Shown: in pieces, positions 17,020 to 25,528 of the stretch | How positions within the stretch are numbered: position 1 is the stretch's first letter | Layout: every line of letters starts with the position of its first letter | Origin: Nocardioides luti | GTDB taxonomy: Bacteria > Actinomycetota > Actinomycetes > Propionibacteriales > Nocardioidaceae | Length of the DNA stretch: 64,000 bases | Reading direction: 5' to 3' | NCBI RefSeq assembly: GCF_014212315.1 | Contig: NZ_JACKXE010000001.1 | Location: 3,906,001-3,970,000 of the forward strand | Position numbers and translations under genes: made by a program | The notes under the pieces: model-generated | Told to the model about the DNA's origin: nothing | Databases searched by the model: none | What the model saw: the letters and a program-made list of their open reading frames with translations, nothing else

Positions 17020-18207
17020 GTGAGTCAGGACCTGTACGACCTCCTCGGTGTGGCCCGCGACGCGGACGGCGACGCCATCAAGAAGGCCTACCGGCGTCTG
17101 GCCCGTCAGCTGCACCCGGACGTCAACCCGGACCCCGAGACCCAGGACAAGTTCAAAGAGGTCTCGATGGCCTACGAGGTCCTGTCCGACCCGCAGAAGC
17201 GTGCGGCGTACGACCGCGGCGGCGACCCGTTCGGCGGCGGCGGTGCCGGTGGCTTCGGCCAGGGTGCCGGCTTCTCGTTCACCGACATCATGGACGCGTT
17301 CTTCGGCGGCAACGCGCCCGGCGGCCAGGGCGGCCGCGGGCCGCGACCGCGGATGCGGCGGGGGCAGGACGCCCTGATCCGGCTCGAGGTCGAGCTCGCC
17401 GACGCCGCGTTCGGCGTCACCCGCGAGCTGAAGGTCGACACTGCGGTGCTCTGCGGCACCTGCAACGGCGAGGGCGCGGCCCCGGGCAGCCACCCGATCC
17501 CGTGCGAGACCTGCCGCGGCGCCGGCGAGGTGGCGCACGTGCAGCGGTCGTTCCTCGGCGAGATCCGCACCCTGCGCCCCTGCGCCGCCTGCCGCGGCTT
17601 CGGCACGATCATCCCCGAGCCGTGCCGGGAGTGCTCCGGCGACGGCCGGGTCCGCTCGCGCCGCACCCTGACCGTCAAGATCCCCGCCGGCGTCGACAAC
17701 GGCACCCGCGTCCAGCTCACCGAGCAGGGCGAGGTGGGCCCCGGTGGCGGCCCGGCCGGCGACCTGTACGTCGAGATCCACATCGCGCCGCACGAGACCT
17801 TCACCCGCAACGGCAACGACCTGCACTGCACGGTGACCGTGCCGATGACGGCCGCGGCGCTCGGCACCACGCTGACGCTGCCGACCCTCGAGGCCGACGT
17901 CGTGATCGACGAGGCCGTCGACGTGGCGCCCGAGCTCGAGACGTCGTTCGACCTCGAGCTGCGACCGGGCACCCAGTCCGGCTCCGAGCAGGTGCTCCGC
18001 GGTCGCGGCGTGCCCGGTCTGCGCGGCGGTCGCGGCGACCTGGTCGTGAACATCATCGTGGAGACCCCGACCCGCCTCGACGCGCGCCAGGAGGAGCTGC
18101 TGCACGAGCTCGCGGCGATCCGCCACGAGGAGCAGCCCACGGGTCAGGTGCGGGCGAGCTCGCGCTCCGTCTTCGGTCGTCTCCGCGACGCCTTCAACCC
18201 GCACTGA
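17020..18207 (+). CDS. dnaJ: Chaperone DnaJ (Hsp40)
   Basis: 395 residues from a GTG (AAGGA upstream). J domain with HPD at residues 32-34, a Gly/Phe-rich linker, then the zinc domain from Cys145 with four CxxCxGxG motifs ([32 protein letters not shown]), followed by the C-terminal substrate-binding domains and a basic tail. Because it lies next to hrcA and not dnaK-grpE, this is the DnaJ2-type paralogue of actinobacteria. It stimulates DnaK ATPase and holds unfolded clients. Part of the CIRCE-controlled operon. Confidence 0.95.
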   Translation: MSQDLYDLLGVARDADGDAIKKAYRRLARQLHPDVNPDPETQDKFKEVSMAYEVLSDPQKRAAYDRGGDPFGGGGAGGFGQGAGFSFTDIMDAFFGGNAPGGQGGRGPRPRMRRGQDALIRLEVELADAAFGVTRELKVDTAVLCGTCNGEGAAPGSHPIPCETCRGAGEVAHVQRSFLGEIRTLRPCAACRGFGTIIPEPCRECSGDGRVRSRRTLTVKIPAGVDNGTRVQLTEQGEVGPGGGPAGDLYVEIHIAPHETFTRNGNDLHCTVTVPMTAAALGTTLTLPTLEADVVIDEAVDVAPELETSFDLELRPGTQSGSEQVLRGRGVPGLRGGRGDLVVNIIVETPTRLDARQEELLHELAAIRHEEQPTGQVRASSRSVFGRLRDAFNPH

Positions 18208-18215
18208 GCCGCACC

Positions 18216-18956
18216 GTGTCGCTCCCGGTCCACCTCGTCCCCACCCTGGCCGGCGCCTCCGTCGGGTCGACCGTGGAGGTCACCGGCGGCGAGGCGCACC
18301 ACGCCGTCGCCGTACGCCGCCTGCGGGTGGGGGAGTCCGTGGTCCTCACCGACGGCCTCGGCACGTCCGTGACCGGCGAGGTGTCCTCGACGGGCAAGCG
18401 AGTCTTCGCGGTGACCGTCGTGTCCCGCGACGCCGTGCCCGCCCCGGACCCCGCCGTCGTCGTCGTCCAGGCGCTGCCGAAGGGCGACCGCGGCGAGCTC
18501 GCCGTCGAGGTGCTGACCGAGATCGGCGTGGCCGAGGTCGTGCCGTGGGCGGCGTCGCGCAGCGTCGCGGTCTGGAAGGGCGAGCGCGCCGCCAAGTCCC
18601 TGGCGAAGTGGCGCTCCACGGCCCGCGAGGCGGCCAAGCAGTCCCGTCGCTCGTGGTTCCCCACGGTGGCCGAGCTCGCGTCGACCGCCGACGTGGTCGA
18701 CCTCGTCGCTACTGCCGACCTGACGGTCGTGCTGCACGAGGACGCGTCCTCGCCGCTCTCGTCGGTGACCGTGCCCGACGCCGGCCGGGTCGTGGTCGTC
18801 GTCGGCCCCGAGGGCGGCCTGACCGAGGACGAGGTGGCCGCCTTCGTCGCCGCCGGTGCCGTCTCGGTGCGGCTGGGGGCCGAGGTGCTGCGGACGTCGA
18901 CGGCCGGGGTTGCTGCGGTGGCGGCTGTGCTGGCGCGGACGTCGCGCTGGGGGTGA
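18216..18956 (+). CDS. rsmE: 16S rRNA m3U1498 methyltransferase RsmE
   Basis: 246 residues from the GTG at 18216, 8 bp after dnaJ. SPOUT-family signs: GGEAHHAVAVRRLRVGE in the N-terminal PUA-like part, then the knot region with ALPKGDRGELAVEVLTEIGV, STAREAAKQSRRSWFP, VVVVGPEGGLTEDEV and VRLGAEVLRTSTAGVAAVA, which bind S-adenosylmethionine. It methylates U1498 of 16S rRNA. The dnaJ-rsmE pairing is widely conserved. Two perfect palindromes follow the stop. Confidence 0.94.
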   Translation: MSLPVHLVPTLAGASVGSTVEVTGGEAHHAVAVRRLRVGESVVLTDGLGTSVTGEVSSTGKRVFAVTVVSRDAVPAPDPAVVVVQALPKGDRGELAVEVLTEIGVAEVVPWAASRSVAVWKGERAAKSLAKWRSTAREAAKQSRRSWFPTVAELASTADVVDLVATADLTVVLHEDASSPLSSVTVPDAGRVVVVVGPEGGLTEDEVAAFVAAGAVSVRLGAEVLRTSTAGVAAVAAVLARTSRWG

Positions 18957-18962
18957 CGTCGG

Positions 18963-18984
18963 ATTCCCCGGATATCCGGGGAAT
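18963..18984. repeat. Perfect 22-bp palindrome downstream of rsmE
   Basis: Fully self-complementary through its GATATC centre, with no loop. It lies 6 bp after the rsmE stop and 4 bp before a second palindrome, in a convergent gap. It may serve as a bidirectional terminator or a protein-binding dyad. Confidence 0.85.
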
Positions 18985-18988
18985 TTGG

Positions 18989-19020
18989 CGCTTTCCGGGT
19001 GTTGCAACACCCGGAAAGCG
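18989..19020. repeat. Perfect 32-bp palindrome downstream of rsmE
   Basis: Fully self-complementary through its TTGCAA centre. Arms begin CGCTTTCCGGGTG. It is preceded by the short string TTGG shared in position with the element at 32429-32516 and followed by a TTTCCCCC run, which also ends that element. The remaining bases to 19208 hold no recognisable gene; a TAAGCT string at about 19127 could be a -10 box but nothing downstream supports it. Confidence 0.85.
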
Positions 19021-19208
19021 AGAGTTTCCCCCGGTCAGTGGGGCTGGAGTGACGGCTGAGCCAGCGCGTCCGACCGCCGGATCGGTGACTGTCACACCGC
19101 TGGGGTACGGCGCCGGGTGGCGGTAAGCTACCCACCGAACGAGCCCCTGGATCGGTGGCTGACGCACCGCCGGCCCAGCGCCCGCCAGCGGCCCGCCCCC
19201 CAGCCGTC

Positions 19209-20186
19209 TCAGCGCACGACGATGGTCTTGCTGTCCTCGGTCGGGCCGCCGCCCTCGCCGCCGGACGGGTCGTCGGTCATCGCGACGAACGTGTAGGTGC
19301 CGGGGGCCAGGTCGGAGACGTCGACGTCGGTGCGGAACGGGTAGAGCTTGTCCATCCACCCGTCGGCCGTCGCGAAGCCCTTCTTCACGACCGAGCCGCC
19401 CTGGCGGATCTCCCACGGGACGGTGGCCTCGAACGAGCTGGCCACACCCTCGGCGGTGAACGTCGGCCCGACGGTCTCGCCCTCCTCGGGCTGGGTCACG
19501 CTGGCCAGGGCCAGGGTCTCGAGGGGGTCGGCGGCGCCGAAGCCGTCCTCGGAGGCGATGCCGAAGATCTGCGTCGCGTTGCCGTCGGCGTCGGCGAACG
19601 TGACCGGGAGCCGCTGCTGCAGCACGCCCTGAGCGGTGTACACGAGCTGCTGGACGGCCAGCAGTGCCTCGTCCGTGGTCATGCCGTCGGCCGGCCGGGT
19701 CCACGAGTCGTCCGGCAGCCGCACCACCGCGCCCTCGTCGTGGGTGCTGCCGGAGAACGCGCCGCTCGGCAGCAGCGTGCGGTAGTCCCCGTCGAGGGCG
19801 TCGCCAGACGCGGCCAGCGTCAGCGCGGCGTCGAGCGGGTCCGCGCCGTCGACCCGGCGGAACTCGCGGTACAGGCGCGGTCCCTGCGGGGTGTCGCCCA
19901 CGAAGTACACCGGCACCGTGACCTCGCCCGAGCCGTCGGCCGACCCGTCGCCCGCGTCCGAGGACCCACCCGACGACGAGCCCGAACCGTCCGGCTCGGA
20001 GCCAGACCCGTCCGACCCGTCCGACCCGGAGCCACCGCCACGCTGGCCGTGGTGCTTCTTCGTCGCGCTGCCGGCGGGGCGCTGGTCGTCGTCCGAGGAG
20101 CTGCACCCGACCAGCAGCCCGGCCGCGAGGGCCAGCACGGCGAGGGGGACGAGCGTCGTACGTCGGGAGCGGGGAAGGCCGGTCAT
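19209..20186 (-). CDS. GerMN/Gmad2-domain lipoprotein
   Basis: 325 residues from the second ATG, which has GAGG at a better distance than the first ATG at 20195. Lipobox LLVGC in the signal peptide, then a long Ser/Gly/Asp linker, then a GerMN (sporulation/spore germination) domain at about residues 85-215 and an Ig-like Gmad2 domain to the C-terminus, which ends with a segment like TYTFVAMTDDPSGG. It is a paralogue of the next gene upstream (20227-21264), matching it across both domains, and is probably the third gene of that sigma-factor operon. It would sit outside the membrane; ligand unknown. Confidence 0.8.
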   Translation of the reverse strand: MTGLPRSRRTTLVPLAVLALAAGLLVGCSSSDDDQRPAGSATKKHHGQRGGGSGSDGSDGSGSEPDGSGSSSGGSSDAGDGSADGSGEVTVPVYFVGDTPQGPRLYREFRRVDGADPLDAALTLAASGDALDGDYRTLLPSGAFSGSTHDEGAVVRLPDDSWTRPADGMTTDEALLAVQQLVYTAQGVLQQRLPVTFADADGNATQIFGIASEDGFGAADPLETLALASVTQPEEGETVGPTFTAEGVASSFEATVPWEIRQGGSVVKKGFATADGWMDKLYPFRTDVDVSDLAPGTYTFVAMTDDPSGGEGGGPTEDSKTIVVR

Positions 20187-20226
20187 GGCCACCATCCTCG
20201 GGGGAGTCGCGGGCCGGGCGGTGGAC

Positions 20227-21264
20227 CTACCGGACCACGACCGTGCGCGTGTCGCGGTCCGGGCCGAAGCCCTCGGCGCCGCCCGACGGGTCGTCGGTCT
20301 CGACGAGGAGGGTGTAGCGGCCGGGGGGTACGTCGGCCAGGTCGATCGAGCCGCGGAACGGGAAGAGCTTCTCGCCCATCCAGCCGTCCGCGGTGAACGA
20401 GCCCTCGGCGACGGGGCCGCCGGCCAGCAGCTGCCAGCGCACGTTCGCCTCGTTGGAGCTGGCGACGCCCTCCACCGCGAGCGAGCCCGACACCGCCTGC
20501 CCCTCGGCGGGCGTGGTCAGCGAGACGTGGGACAGGACGTCGAGGGGCGGCGCGTTCGTCAACGGCTCGGAGGTCGGGACGCCGAGCACCTGGTCGACCG
20601 GGTTGCCGTCGAGGACGAACTGCACGGGCGCCCGCTCCTGGACCGCTGCCTGGAGGGTGTAGACGACCTGCTGGATGGCGAGGTCGGCCTCCTCGGTGCT
20701 CATCCCGGCGGGCCGGTCGTGCAGGGAGGCGTCCCGGAGGTCGACCCGGATCGTGCCGGTGGCTCCCGGGTAGGAGGCTCCGGAGAAGGCGTCGTCCGGC
20801 CAGGGGTCGCGGTAGTCCGGGTCGGAGGGGTCGGCCCGGAAGGTCTCCAGCGCTGCGCCCAGCTGACCGGCGCCGGGTCGCTGGTCGAACTCGCGGAACA
20901 GGCGCGTCCCGCGCGGGGTCTCACCGAGGTAGTACGACGCGACGGTGAGGGTGCCGGGGTCCGGGGTCGCGGACGGGTCGTCGGACGAGTCGTCGGGCGA
21001 GGAGTCGACGGCGGTGCGGCTCGCCGCCGGCCCGGGGTCGGTGCGCGGTGCGCCGGGACCGCCGGAGGCCAGCGCGATCGCGGTCACCACGGCGGCCGTG
21101 GCGACCACCGCACCCCCGACGGCGAGGAACCACGGCCGTCGCGAGCGTGCCGCCGACGACCGGGTGCGGGCGCGCAGGTCGTCGAGCACGTCGCGGGGCT
21201 CGACGTCGCCCACGGCGTCGGAGACCAGCCCGGCCAGGCGGTCGTCGGTGCGGTCGTCGCTCAT
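20227..21264 (-). CDS. Membrane-anchored GerMN/Gmad2 protein, possible anti-sigma factor
   Basis: 345 residues; the ATG at 21264 follows AGGAGA and overlaps the sigma factor stop (ATGA, 21261-21264). A charged cytoplasmic N-terminus of about 45 residues (DDRLAGLVSDAVGDVEPRDVLDDL) precedes one transmembrane helix at residues 46-67, then a Ser/Asp/Pro linker, a GerMN domain and a Gmad2 Ig-like domain outside the membrane. Being the second gene after a SigE-family sigma factor with a single membrane pass is the usual anti-sigma layout, but the cytoplasmic part lacks a recognisable zinc anti-sigma (HxxxCxxC) motif. Confidence 0.78.
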   Translation of the reverse strand: MSDDRTDDRLAGLVSDAVGDVEPRDVLDDLRARTRSSAARSRRPWFLAVGGAVVATAAVVTAIALASGGPGAPRTDPGPAASRTAVDSSPDDSSDDPSATPDPGTLTVASYYLGETPRGTRLFREFDQRPGAGQLGAALETFRADPSDPDYRDPWPDDAFSGASYPGATGTIRVDLRDASLHDRPAGMSTEEADLAIQQVVYTLQAAVQERAPVQFVLDGNPVDQVLGVPTSEPLTNAPPLDVLSHVSLTTPAEGQAVSGSLAVEGVASSNEANVRWQLLAGGPVAEGSFTADGWMGEKLFPFRGSIDLADVPPGRYTLLVETDDPSGGAEGFGPDRDTRTVVVR

Positions 21265-21854
21265 GGGGTCTCCTGCAGGTGGTCGCGCAGCAGCCCGCGC
21301 AGGGTGGCGGAGCCGCGCGAGGCGTGGCTCTTGACGGCGCCGCGGCTGATGCCGAGCGCGTCGGCGATCTCGGCCTCGGACAGGTCGAGGTAATAGCGCA
21401 GCGCGAGCACCTCGCGCTGGCGCTGGGGCAGCTCCCGCATCGCGTCGAGCACCGCCGCACGGCGTACGCCGTCCTCCGACCGTGCGTCGGCACCCGGTGC
21501 GGGGGCGGGCGGTGCGACGGTCGCGGCGTGGCGCAGCACCACGGTGCGGTGCCGCAGCGAGGAGCGAGACCGGTTCACGACGGCCTGGCGCAGGTAGGCC
21601 AGGGCGCGGTCGTGGTCGCGCAGCCGTGACCACCGGCCGTGCACGGCCACGAAGGCGTCCTGCACGATCTCCTCGGCGGTCCCGACGTCGCGGACCAGCA
21701 GCACCGAGAGGCGGACGAGCGAGCGCCAGTGGGCGGCGTAGAGCTGCTCGAGCGCCGTGTCGGCGTCCCAGCTCGCCGGCCCGCCGTCGGCGTCGGACCT
21801 CACGGCGCCGACCGCCGGGGCCGAGCCGCCTGACGCGGCGATCGCATGGGTCAT
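21261..21854 (-). CDS. SigE-family ECF RNA polymerase sigma factor
   Basis: 197 residues from the ATG of MTHAIAAS (a longer frame to 21920 has no better start). Region 2: LEQLYAAHWRSLVRLSVLLVRDVGTAEEIVQDAFVAVH and YLRQAVVNRSRSSLRHR. Region 4: LPQRQREVLALRYYLDLSEAEIADALGISRGAVKSHASRGSATLR. This is the SigE group common in Nocardioides and Streptomyces. It is translationally coupled to a membrane GerMN protein that may hold it inactive. The start is uncertain: TAGCGT lies only one nucleotide before the ATG, so it cannot serve as its -10 box. Confidence 0.86.
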   Translation of the reverse strand: MTHAIAASGGSAPAVGAVRSDADGGPASWDADTALEQLYAAHWRSLVRLSVLLVRDVGTAEEIVQDAFVAVHGRWSRLRDHDRALAYLRQAVVNRSRSSLRHRTVVLRHAATVAPPAPAPGADARSEDGVRRAAVLDAMRELPQRQREVLALRYYLDLSEAEIADALGISRGAVKSHASRGSATLRGLLRDHLQETP

Positions 21855-21946
21855 CACGCTAGTGGCACGCGCGGGCCGGCCTCCCGGTTTACGTCGGCGG
21901 GGCACGCGTTTTCGTGACACGATGACGGCAGGAGGAACACGTTCTC

Positions 21947-22306
21947 ATGGAAGCCACGCACCAGTCGGACCCCGCCTGCCTGTTCTGCAAGATCGTCGCC
22001 GGCGAGGTCCCCGGAGAGGTCGTGCACGTCACCGAGCGGACCGTCGCGTTCCGCGACATCAACGGGCAGGCACCGACCCACGTCCTGGTGGTGCCGCGCG
22101 CCCACTACGAGAACGCCGCCGCCCTCGCCGCGGGTGACCCGGAGGCCGCTGCGGAGCTGCTCACCAGCGCCGCGGCCGTCGCGACCGCCGAGGGCCACGA
22201 CGACTACCGGCTGGTCTTCAACACCGGCGCCGGAGCGGGCCAGACCGTCTTCCACACCCACCTGCACGTCCTCGCGGGCCGCGCCCTCACCTGGCCGCCC
22301 GGATGA
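21947..22306 (+). CDS. HIT-family nucleotide hydrolase/transferase
   Basis: 119 residues; GGAGG at 21931-21935 lies 11 nt before the ATG. CLFCKIVAGEVP at the N-terminus and the histidine triad HTHLHVLAG near the C-terminus identify the HINT/HIT branch (purine nucleoside phosphoramidase-like). It sits where actinobacteria often keep a HIT gene, between rsmE and phoH. The stop overlaps the next start (ATGA at 22303-22306), tying it to a copper monooxygenase, which is unusual. Confidence 0.92.
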   Translation: MEATHQSDPACLFCKIVAGEVPGEVVHVTERTVAFRDINGQAPTHVLVVPRAHYENAAALAAGDPEAAAELLTSAAAVATAEGHDDYRLVFNTGAGAGQTVFHTHLHVLAGRALTWPPG

Positions 22307-23532
22307 CCCGCCCGCCCGCGGCCCGCCTGGCCCGGATCGGCGCGCCGCTCGTCGTCGTGGTCGTGCTGGTCGCCGCGCTGCTGAGCCAGTGCGGCAGCGC
22401 CGGCACCGACCTGCGCGAGGGGGCGCCGTCGGAGATGCTCGAGAACACCCCGGCCGACCTGCGACCCGACCCGCACGCGAACGCTCCTGTCGGCAAGCTC
22501 CTCCCGCTGCGTGCGGGGGAGCGGCGCAAGACGCTGACCATGCCGGCGGCGTACACCCCCTCGCCGCCCACCGGCGTCGGCACCGACGACTACCGCTGCT
22601 TCCTGCTCGACCCCGGGCTGACCGAGGACGCCTGGCTGACCGGCACGAACGTGCTCCCGGACAACCCCGACGTGGTCCACCACGTGATCCTCTTCAAGGT
22701 CACCCCGGACAAGGTCGCCGAGGCGGAGGCCAAGGACGCGAGCGAGGACGGCGAGGGCTGGACCTGCTTCGGCGGCACCGGGCTCGAGGGCGACTTCGCC
22801 AACGTGGACGACGCCAACTGGCTGGGCGCCTGGGCGCCGGGCGGCGACGAGACCAAGACCGTGGACGGGTACGGCGTCCCGCTCCCGGCCGGGTCGCGGA
22901 TCATCATGCAGGTCCACTACAACCTGCTCAAGGGCGACTCGGCCGACCAGTCGAGCACCCAGGTGCGCTGGATGCGGGGCCGCGCGCCGCTCAAGCCGCT
23001 GCACACCTTCCTGATGCCCGCGCCGGTCGAGCTGCCGTGCCGACCCGCCAACGACGACGGCCCGCTGTGCGACCGGGCCGACGCCCTCGCGGACGTCAAG
23101 ACCCGCTTCGGGGCGGGCCCCGGCTCGACGGCCGACCTCCTCTACTTCCTGTGCGGCGGCAAGCCGGTCGCGTCGCAGACGACGTCGTGCACGCGCTACG
23201 TCCAGAAGCCGATGACGGTCCTCGGCGTCGCGGGCCACATGCACCTGCTCGGCCGCAAGATCAAGGTCGAGGTCAACCCCGGCACCCCGGACGCCCGCAC
23301 GATCCTCGACATCCCGCTGTGGGACTTCGACAACCAGGGCACCCACCCGATCAAGCCGGTGCACCTCGACCAGTACGACTCCGTCGAGGTCACCTGCACC
23401 CACGCCCAGTGGCTGCGCGACCGGCTCCCGGCCTTCGAGGGCACGGTGGACCGGTACGTCGTCTGGGGCGAGGGCAGCACCGACGAGATGTGCCTGGGCA
23501 TGCTGCAGGTCGCCTTCGACGAAGGGTCCTGA
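22303..23532 (+). CDS. PHM-like copper type II, ascorbate-dependent monooxygenase, exported
   Basis: 409 residues. The N-terminus has a basic start and one hydrophobic segment (signal or anchor; LLSQC is a poor lipobox). All six copper ligands of peptidylglycine alpha-hydroxylating monooxygenase have counterparts: His126/His127 in VVHHVILF, His205 in MQVHYN, His312 and His314 in GHMHLLG, and Met396 in TDEMCLGML. Spacing is longer than in animal PHM, with Cys-containing insertions likely to form disulfides. This suggests an extracytoplasmic C-H hydroxylase using two uncoupled coppers; the substrate is unknown. Translation is coupled to the HIT gene. Confidence 0.8.
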   Translation: MTRPPAARLARIGAPLVVVVVLVAALLSQCGSAGTDLREGAPSEMLENTPADLRPDPHANAPVGKLLPLRAGERRKTLTMPAAYTPSPPTGVGTDDYRCFLLDPGLTEDAWLTGTNVLPDNPDVVHHVILFKVTPDKVAEAEAKDASEDGEGWTCFGGTGLEGDFANVDDANWLGAWAPGGDETKTVDGYGVPLPAGSRIIMQVHYNLLKGDSADQSSTQVRWMRGRAPLKPLHTFLMPAPVELPCRPANDDGPLCDRADALADVKTRFGAGPGSTADLLYFLCGGKPVASQTTSCTRYVQKPMTVLGVAGHMHLLGRKIKVEVNPGTPDARTILDIPLWDFDNQGTHPIKPVHLDQYDSVEVTCTHAQWLRDRLPAFEGTVDRYVVWGEGSTDEMCLGMLQVAFDEGS

Positions 23533-23552
23533 CGGCGGCGGCCCCGCCGCCG
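23533..23552. terminator. GC hairpin between convergent genes
   Basis: CGGCGGC at 23533-23539 pairs with GCCGCCG at 23546-23552 over a 6-nt loop, filling the 21-bp gap between the monooxygenase and SulP stops. Confidence 0.55.
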
Positions 23553-23553
23553 C

Positions 23554-25062
23554 TCAGTGCCCGGAGAGCTGCCCGCTGAGCCGGGCGTGCCGGTCGGCGC
23601 TGGCGTCGTTCAGCCCGACGATCTCCACGGAGGTGCCCCGGCGCGCGTACTTCATGGTGATGGCGTCCAGCGAGGCAACGGTCGAGGCGTCCCAGATGTG
23701 GGAGGCCGACAGGTCGATGACCACGCGGTCCGGGTCGTCGGCGTAGGCGAACTGCGTCGTGAGGTCGTTGCTCGACGCGAAGAAGAGCTCGCCGGTGACG
23801 GTGTAGCGCGCGGTCGTGCGCCCGTCGGCGTCCACGACGACCACGCGGTCGGTCGCGGTGAGGTGCGCGACCCGGCGGGCGAAGAGTGTCATCGCGACCA
23901 GGACCCCGACCACGACGCCGATCGCGAGGTTGTGGGTCGCCACCGTGACGACGACGGTGGTGACCATGACGGCCGTCTCCGACCGCGGCATCCGGCGCAG
24001 GGTGCCGGGGCGGATGCTGTGCCAGTCGAAGGTGCCGACGGACACCATGACCATCACGGCGACGAGTGCCGCCATCGGGATCAGGGCGACGACGTCGCCG
24101 AACCCCACGACCAGCACGAGCAGGAACACGCCGGCGAGGAAGGTCGACAGGCGGGTGCGGGCCCCCGAGACCCTCACGTTGATCATCGTCTGGCCGATCA
24201 TCGCGCAGCCGCCCATGCCGCCGAGGAAGCCGGTGACCACGTTGGCGACGCCCTGGCCCCAGGCCTCGCGGGTCTTGTCGGACGGGGTGTCGGTGAGGTC
24301 GTCGACGAGCTTCGCGGTGAGCAGCGACTCGAGGATCCCGACCAGGGCCATCGCCAGGGCGTACGGCGCGATCACCCGGAGGGTCTCGAGGGTGAGGGGG
24401 ACGTCAGGGAGGAACAGCGAGGGCAGGCGGTCGGGCAGCTCACCCTCGTCGCCGACGTTCGGCACGCCGACGGCCCCGACGACCGTGAAGGCGGTCAGGG
24501 CGACGATCGCGACGAGCGGCGCCGGCACCACGCGGGTGACCCGTGGCAGGCCGACGATCACCGCGATCCCGACGGCGGTCATCGGGTAGACGAGCCAGGG
24601 CACGTCGACCAGGTGGTCGACCTGGGCCCAGAAGATCAGGATCGCCAGCGCGTTGACGAAGCCGACCATGACCGAGCGCGGGATGAAGCGCATCAGGCGC
24701 GCGACGCCGGCCAGGGCGAGCACCACCTGGATCAGGCCGCCGAGGACGACGGTGGCGATGAGGTAGTCGAACCCGTGGTCGCGCATGACCGGCGCGATGA
24801 CCAGCGCCACGGCACCGGTCGCGGCGGAGATCATCGCGGGCCGTCCGCCGAGGAACGAGATGGCGACGGCCATCGTGAACGAGGCGAAGAGACCCACGCG
24901 CGGATCGACGCCGGCGATGATCGAGAACGAGATCGCCTCGGGGATCAGCGCCAGCGCCACCACCAGGCCCGCGAGCACCTCGGTGCGCAGCAGGGCCGGG
25001 GAGCGCAGGGCGCCGCGGACGGTGGGGAGGCGGTCGGAGGTCCGGGGCGAGGGAGAGCTCAT
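23554..25062 (-). CDS. SulP/SLC26-family anion transporter with STAS domain
   Basis: 502 residues. About 10-12 hydrophobic segments from residue 28 to 400 carry the SulP signature LVVALALIPEAISFSIIAGVDP and GGMGGCAMIGQTMINVRVSG. A STAS domain follows at about residues 400-495 (RYTVTGELFFASSNDLTTQF, VIDLSASHIWDASTVASLDAI). Such proteins carry sulfate, bicarbonate or other anions; the sequence does not decide which. TAGCGT lies 8 nt before the ATG. It converges on the copper monooxygenase gene. Confidence 0.92.
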   Translation of the reverse strand: MSSPSPRTSDRLPTVRGALRSPALLRTEVLAGLVVALALIPEAISFSIIAGVDPRVGLFASFTMAVAISFLGGRPAMISAATGAVALVIAPVMRDHGFDYLIATVVLGGLIQVVLALAGVARLMRFIPRSVMVGFVNALAILIFWAQVDHLVDVPWLVYPMTAVGIAVIVGLPRVTRVVPAPLVAIVALTAFTVVGAVGVPNVGDEGELPDRLPSLFLPDVPLTLETLRVIAPYALAMALVGILESLLTAKLVDDLTDTPSDKTREAWGQGVANVVTGFLGGMGGCAMIGQTMINVRVSGARTRLSTFLAGVFLLVLVVGFGDVVALIPMAALVAVMVMVSVGTFDWHSIRPGTLRRMPRSETAVMVTTVVVTVATHNLAIGVVVGVLVAMTLFARRVAHLTATDRVVVVDADGRTTARYTVTGELFFASSNDLTTQFAYADDPDRVVIDLSASHIWDASTVASLDAITMKYARRGTSVEIVGLNDASADRHARLSGQLSGH

Positions 25063-25135
25063 CGGGCGGGACGCTAGCCGAGGTCCCTGCCGGGCTCCGC
25101 ATCCTGACGGCGTGCGGCCGCGGTCCGCGGAGGGC

Positions 25136-25408
25136 TCAGCCCGGCAGGACCGCGAGCACCAGCCGCAGCACGTAGAAGAACACCGGCAGCCCGAACACCA
25201 CGAGCATCACCCAGGCGGTGACGCGGTGCAGGGTCTTGGTGGAGTCGAGCCGGCCCGCGAAGTCGAGCAGCGCGCCGTCGGGGACGTGGTGGGTCAGCCC
25301 CATCGCGCGGGCGTCGTGCGGCAGGTGGTTGCCGGCGTACCAGTACGGCGGGGTGTCGTCGTCGTGGTCGTCGAGCTCGTCGTACGCGTCGTACGCACCA
25401 CCGGTCAT
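25136..25408 (-). CDS. Small membrane protein of unknown function
   Basis: 90 residues from the ATG of MTGGAYDAYDELDDHDDD; TACGGT lies 7 nt upstream with a GGAGG inside the gap. An acidic, Tyr-rich N-terminus and a middle with HLPHDARAMGLTHHVPDGALLDFAGRLDSTKTLHRVT lead to one C-terminal transmembrane helix (AWVMLVVFGLPVFFYVLRLVLAVL). No family recognised. It is divergent from phoH. Confidence 0.65.
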   Translation of the reverse strand: MTGGAYDAYDELDDHDDDTPPYWYAGNHLPHDARAMGLTHHVPDGALLDFAGRLDSTKTLHRVTAWVMLVVFGLPVFFYVLRLVLAVLPG

Positions 25409-25528
25409 GGCCTCCACCGTACGGGCCGCGGCGGAGCCCCGTGGCAACTCGCTGGGACGAGCGCGCGCCCTCCCGTAGCATTGAGGTCGCTCGAACCCCT
25501 ACCGGAGAGGCCGCCCGCCCGGGCATCC

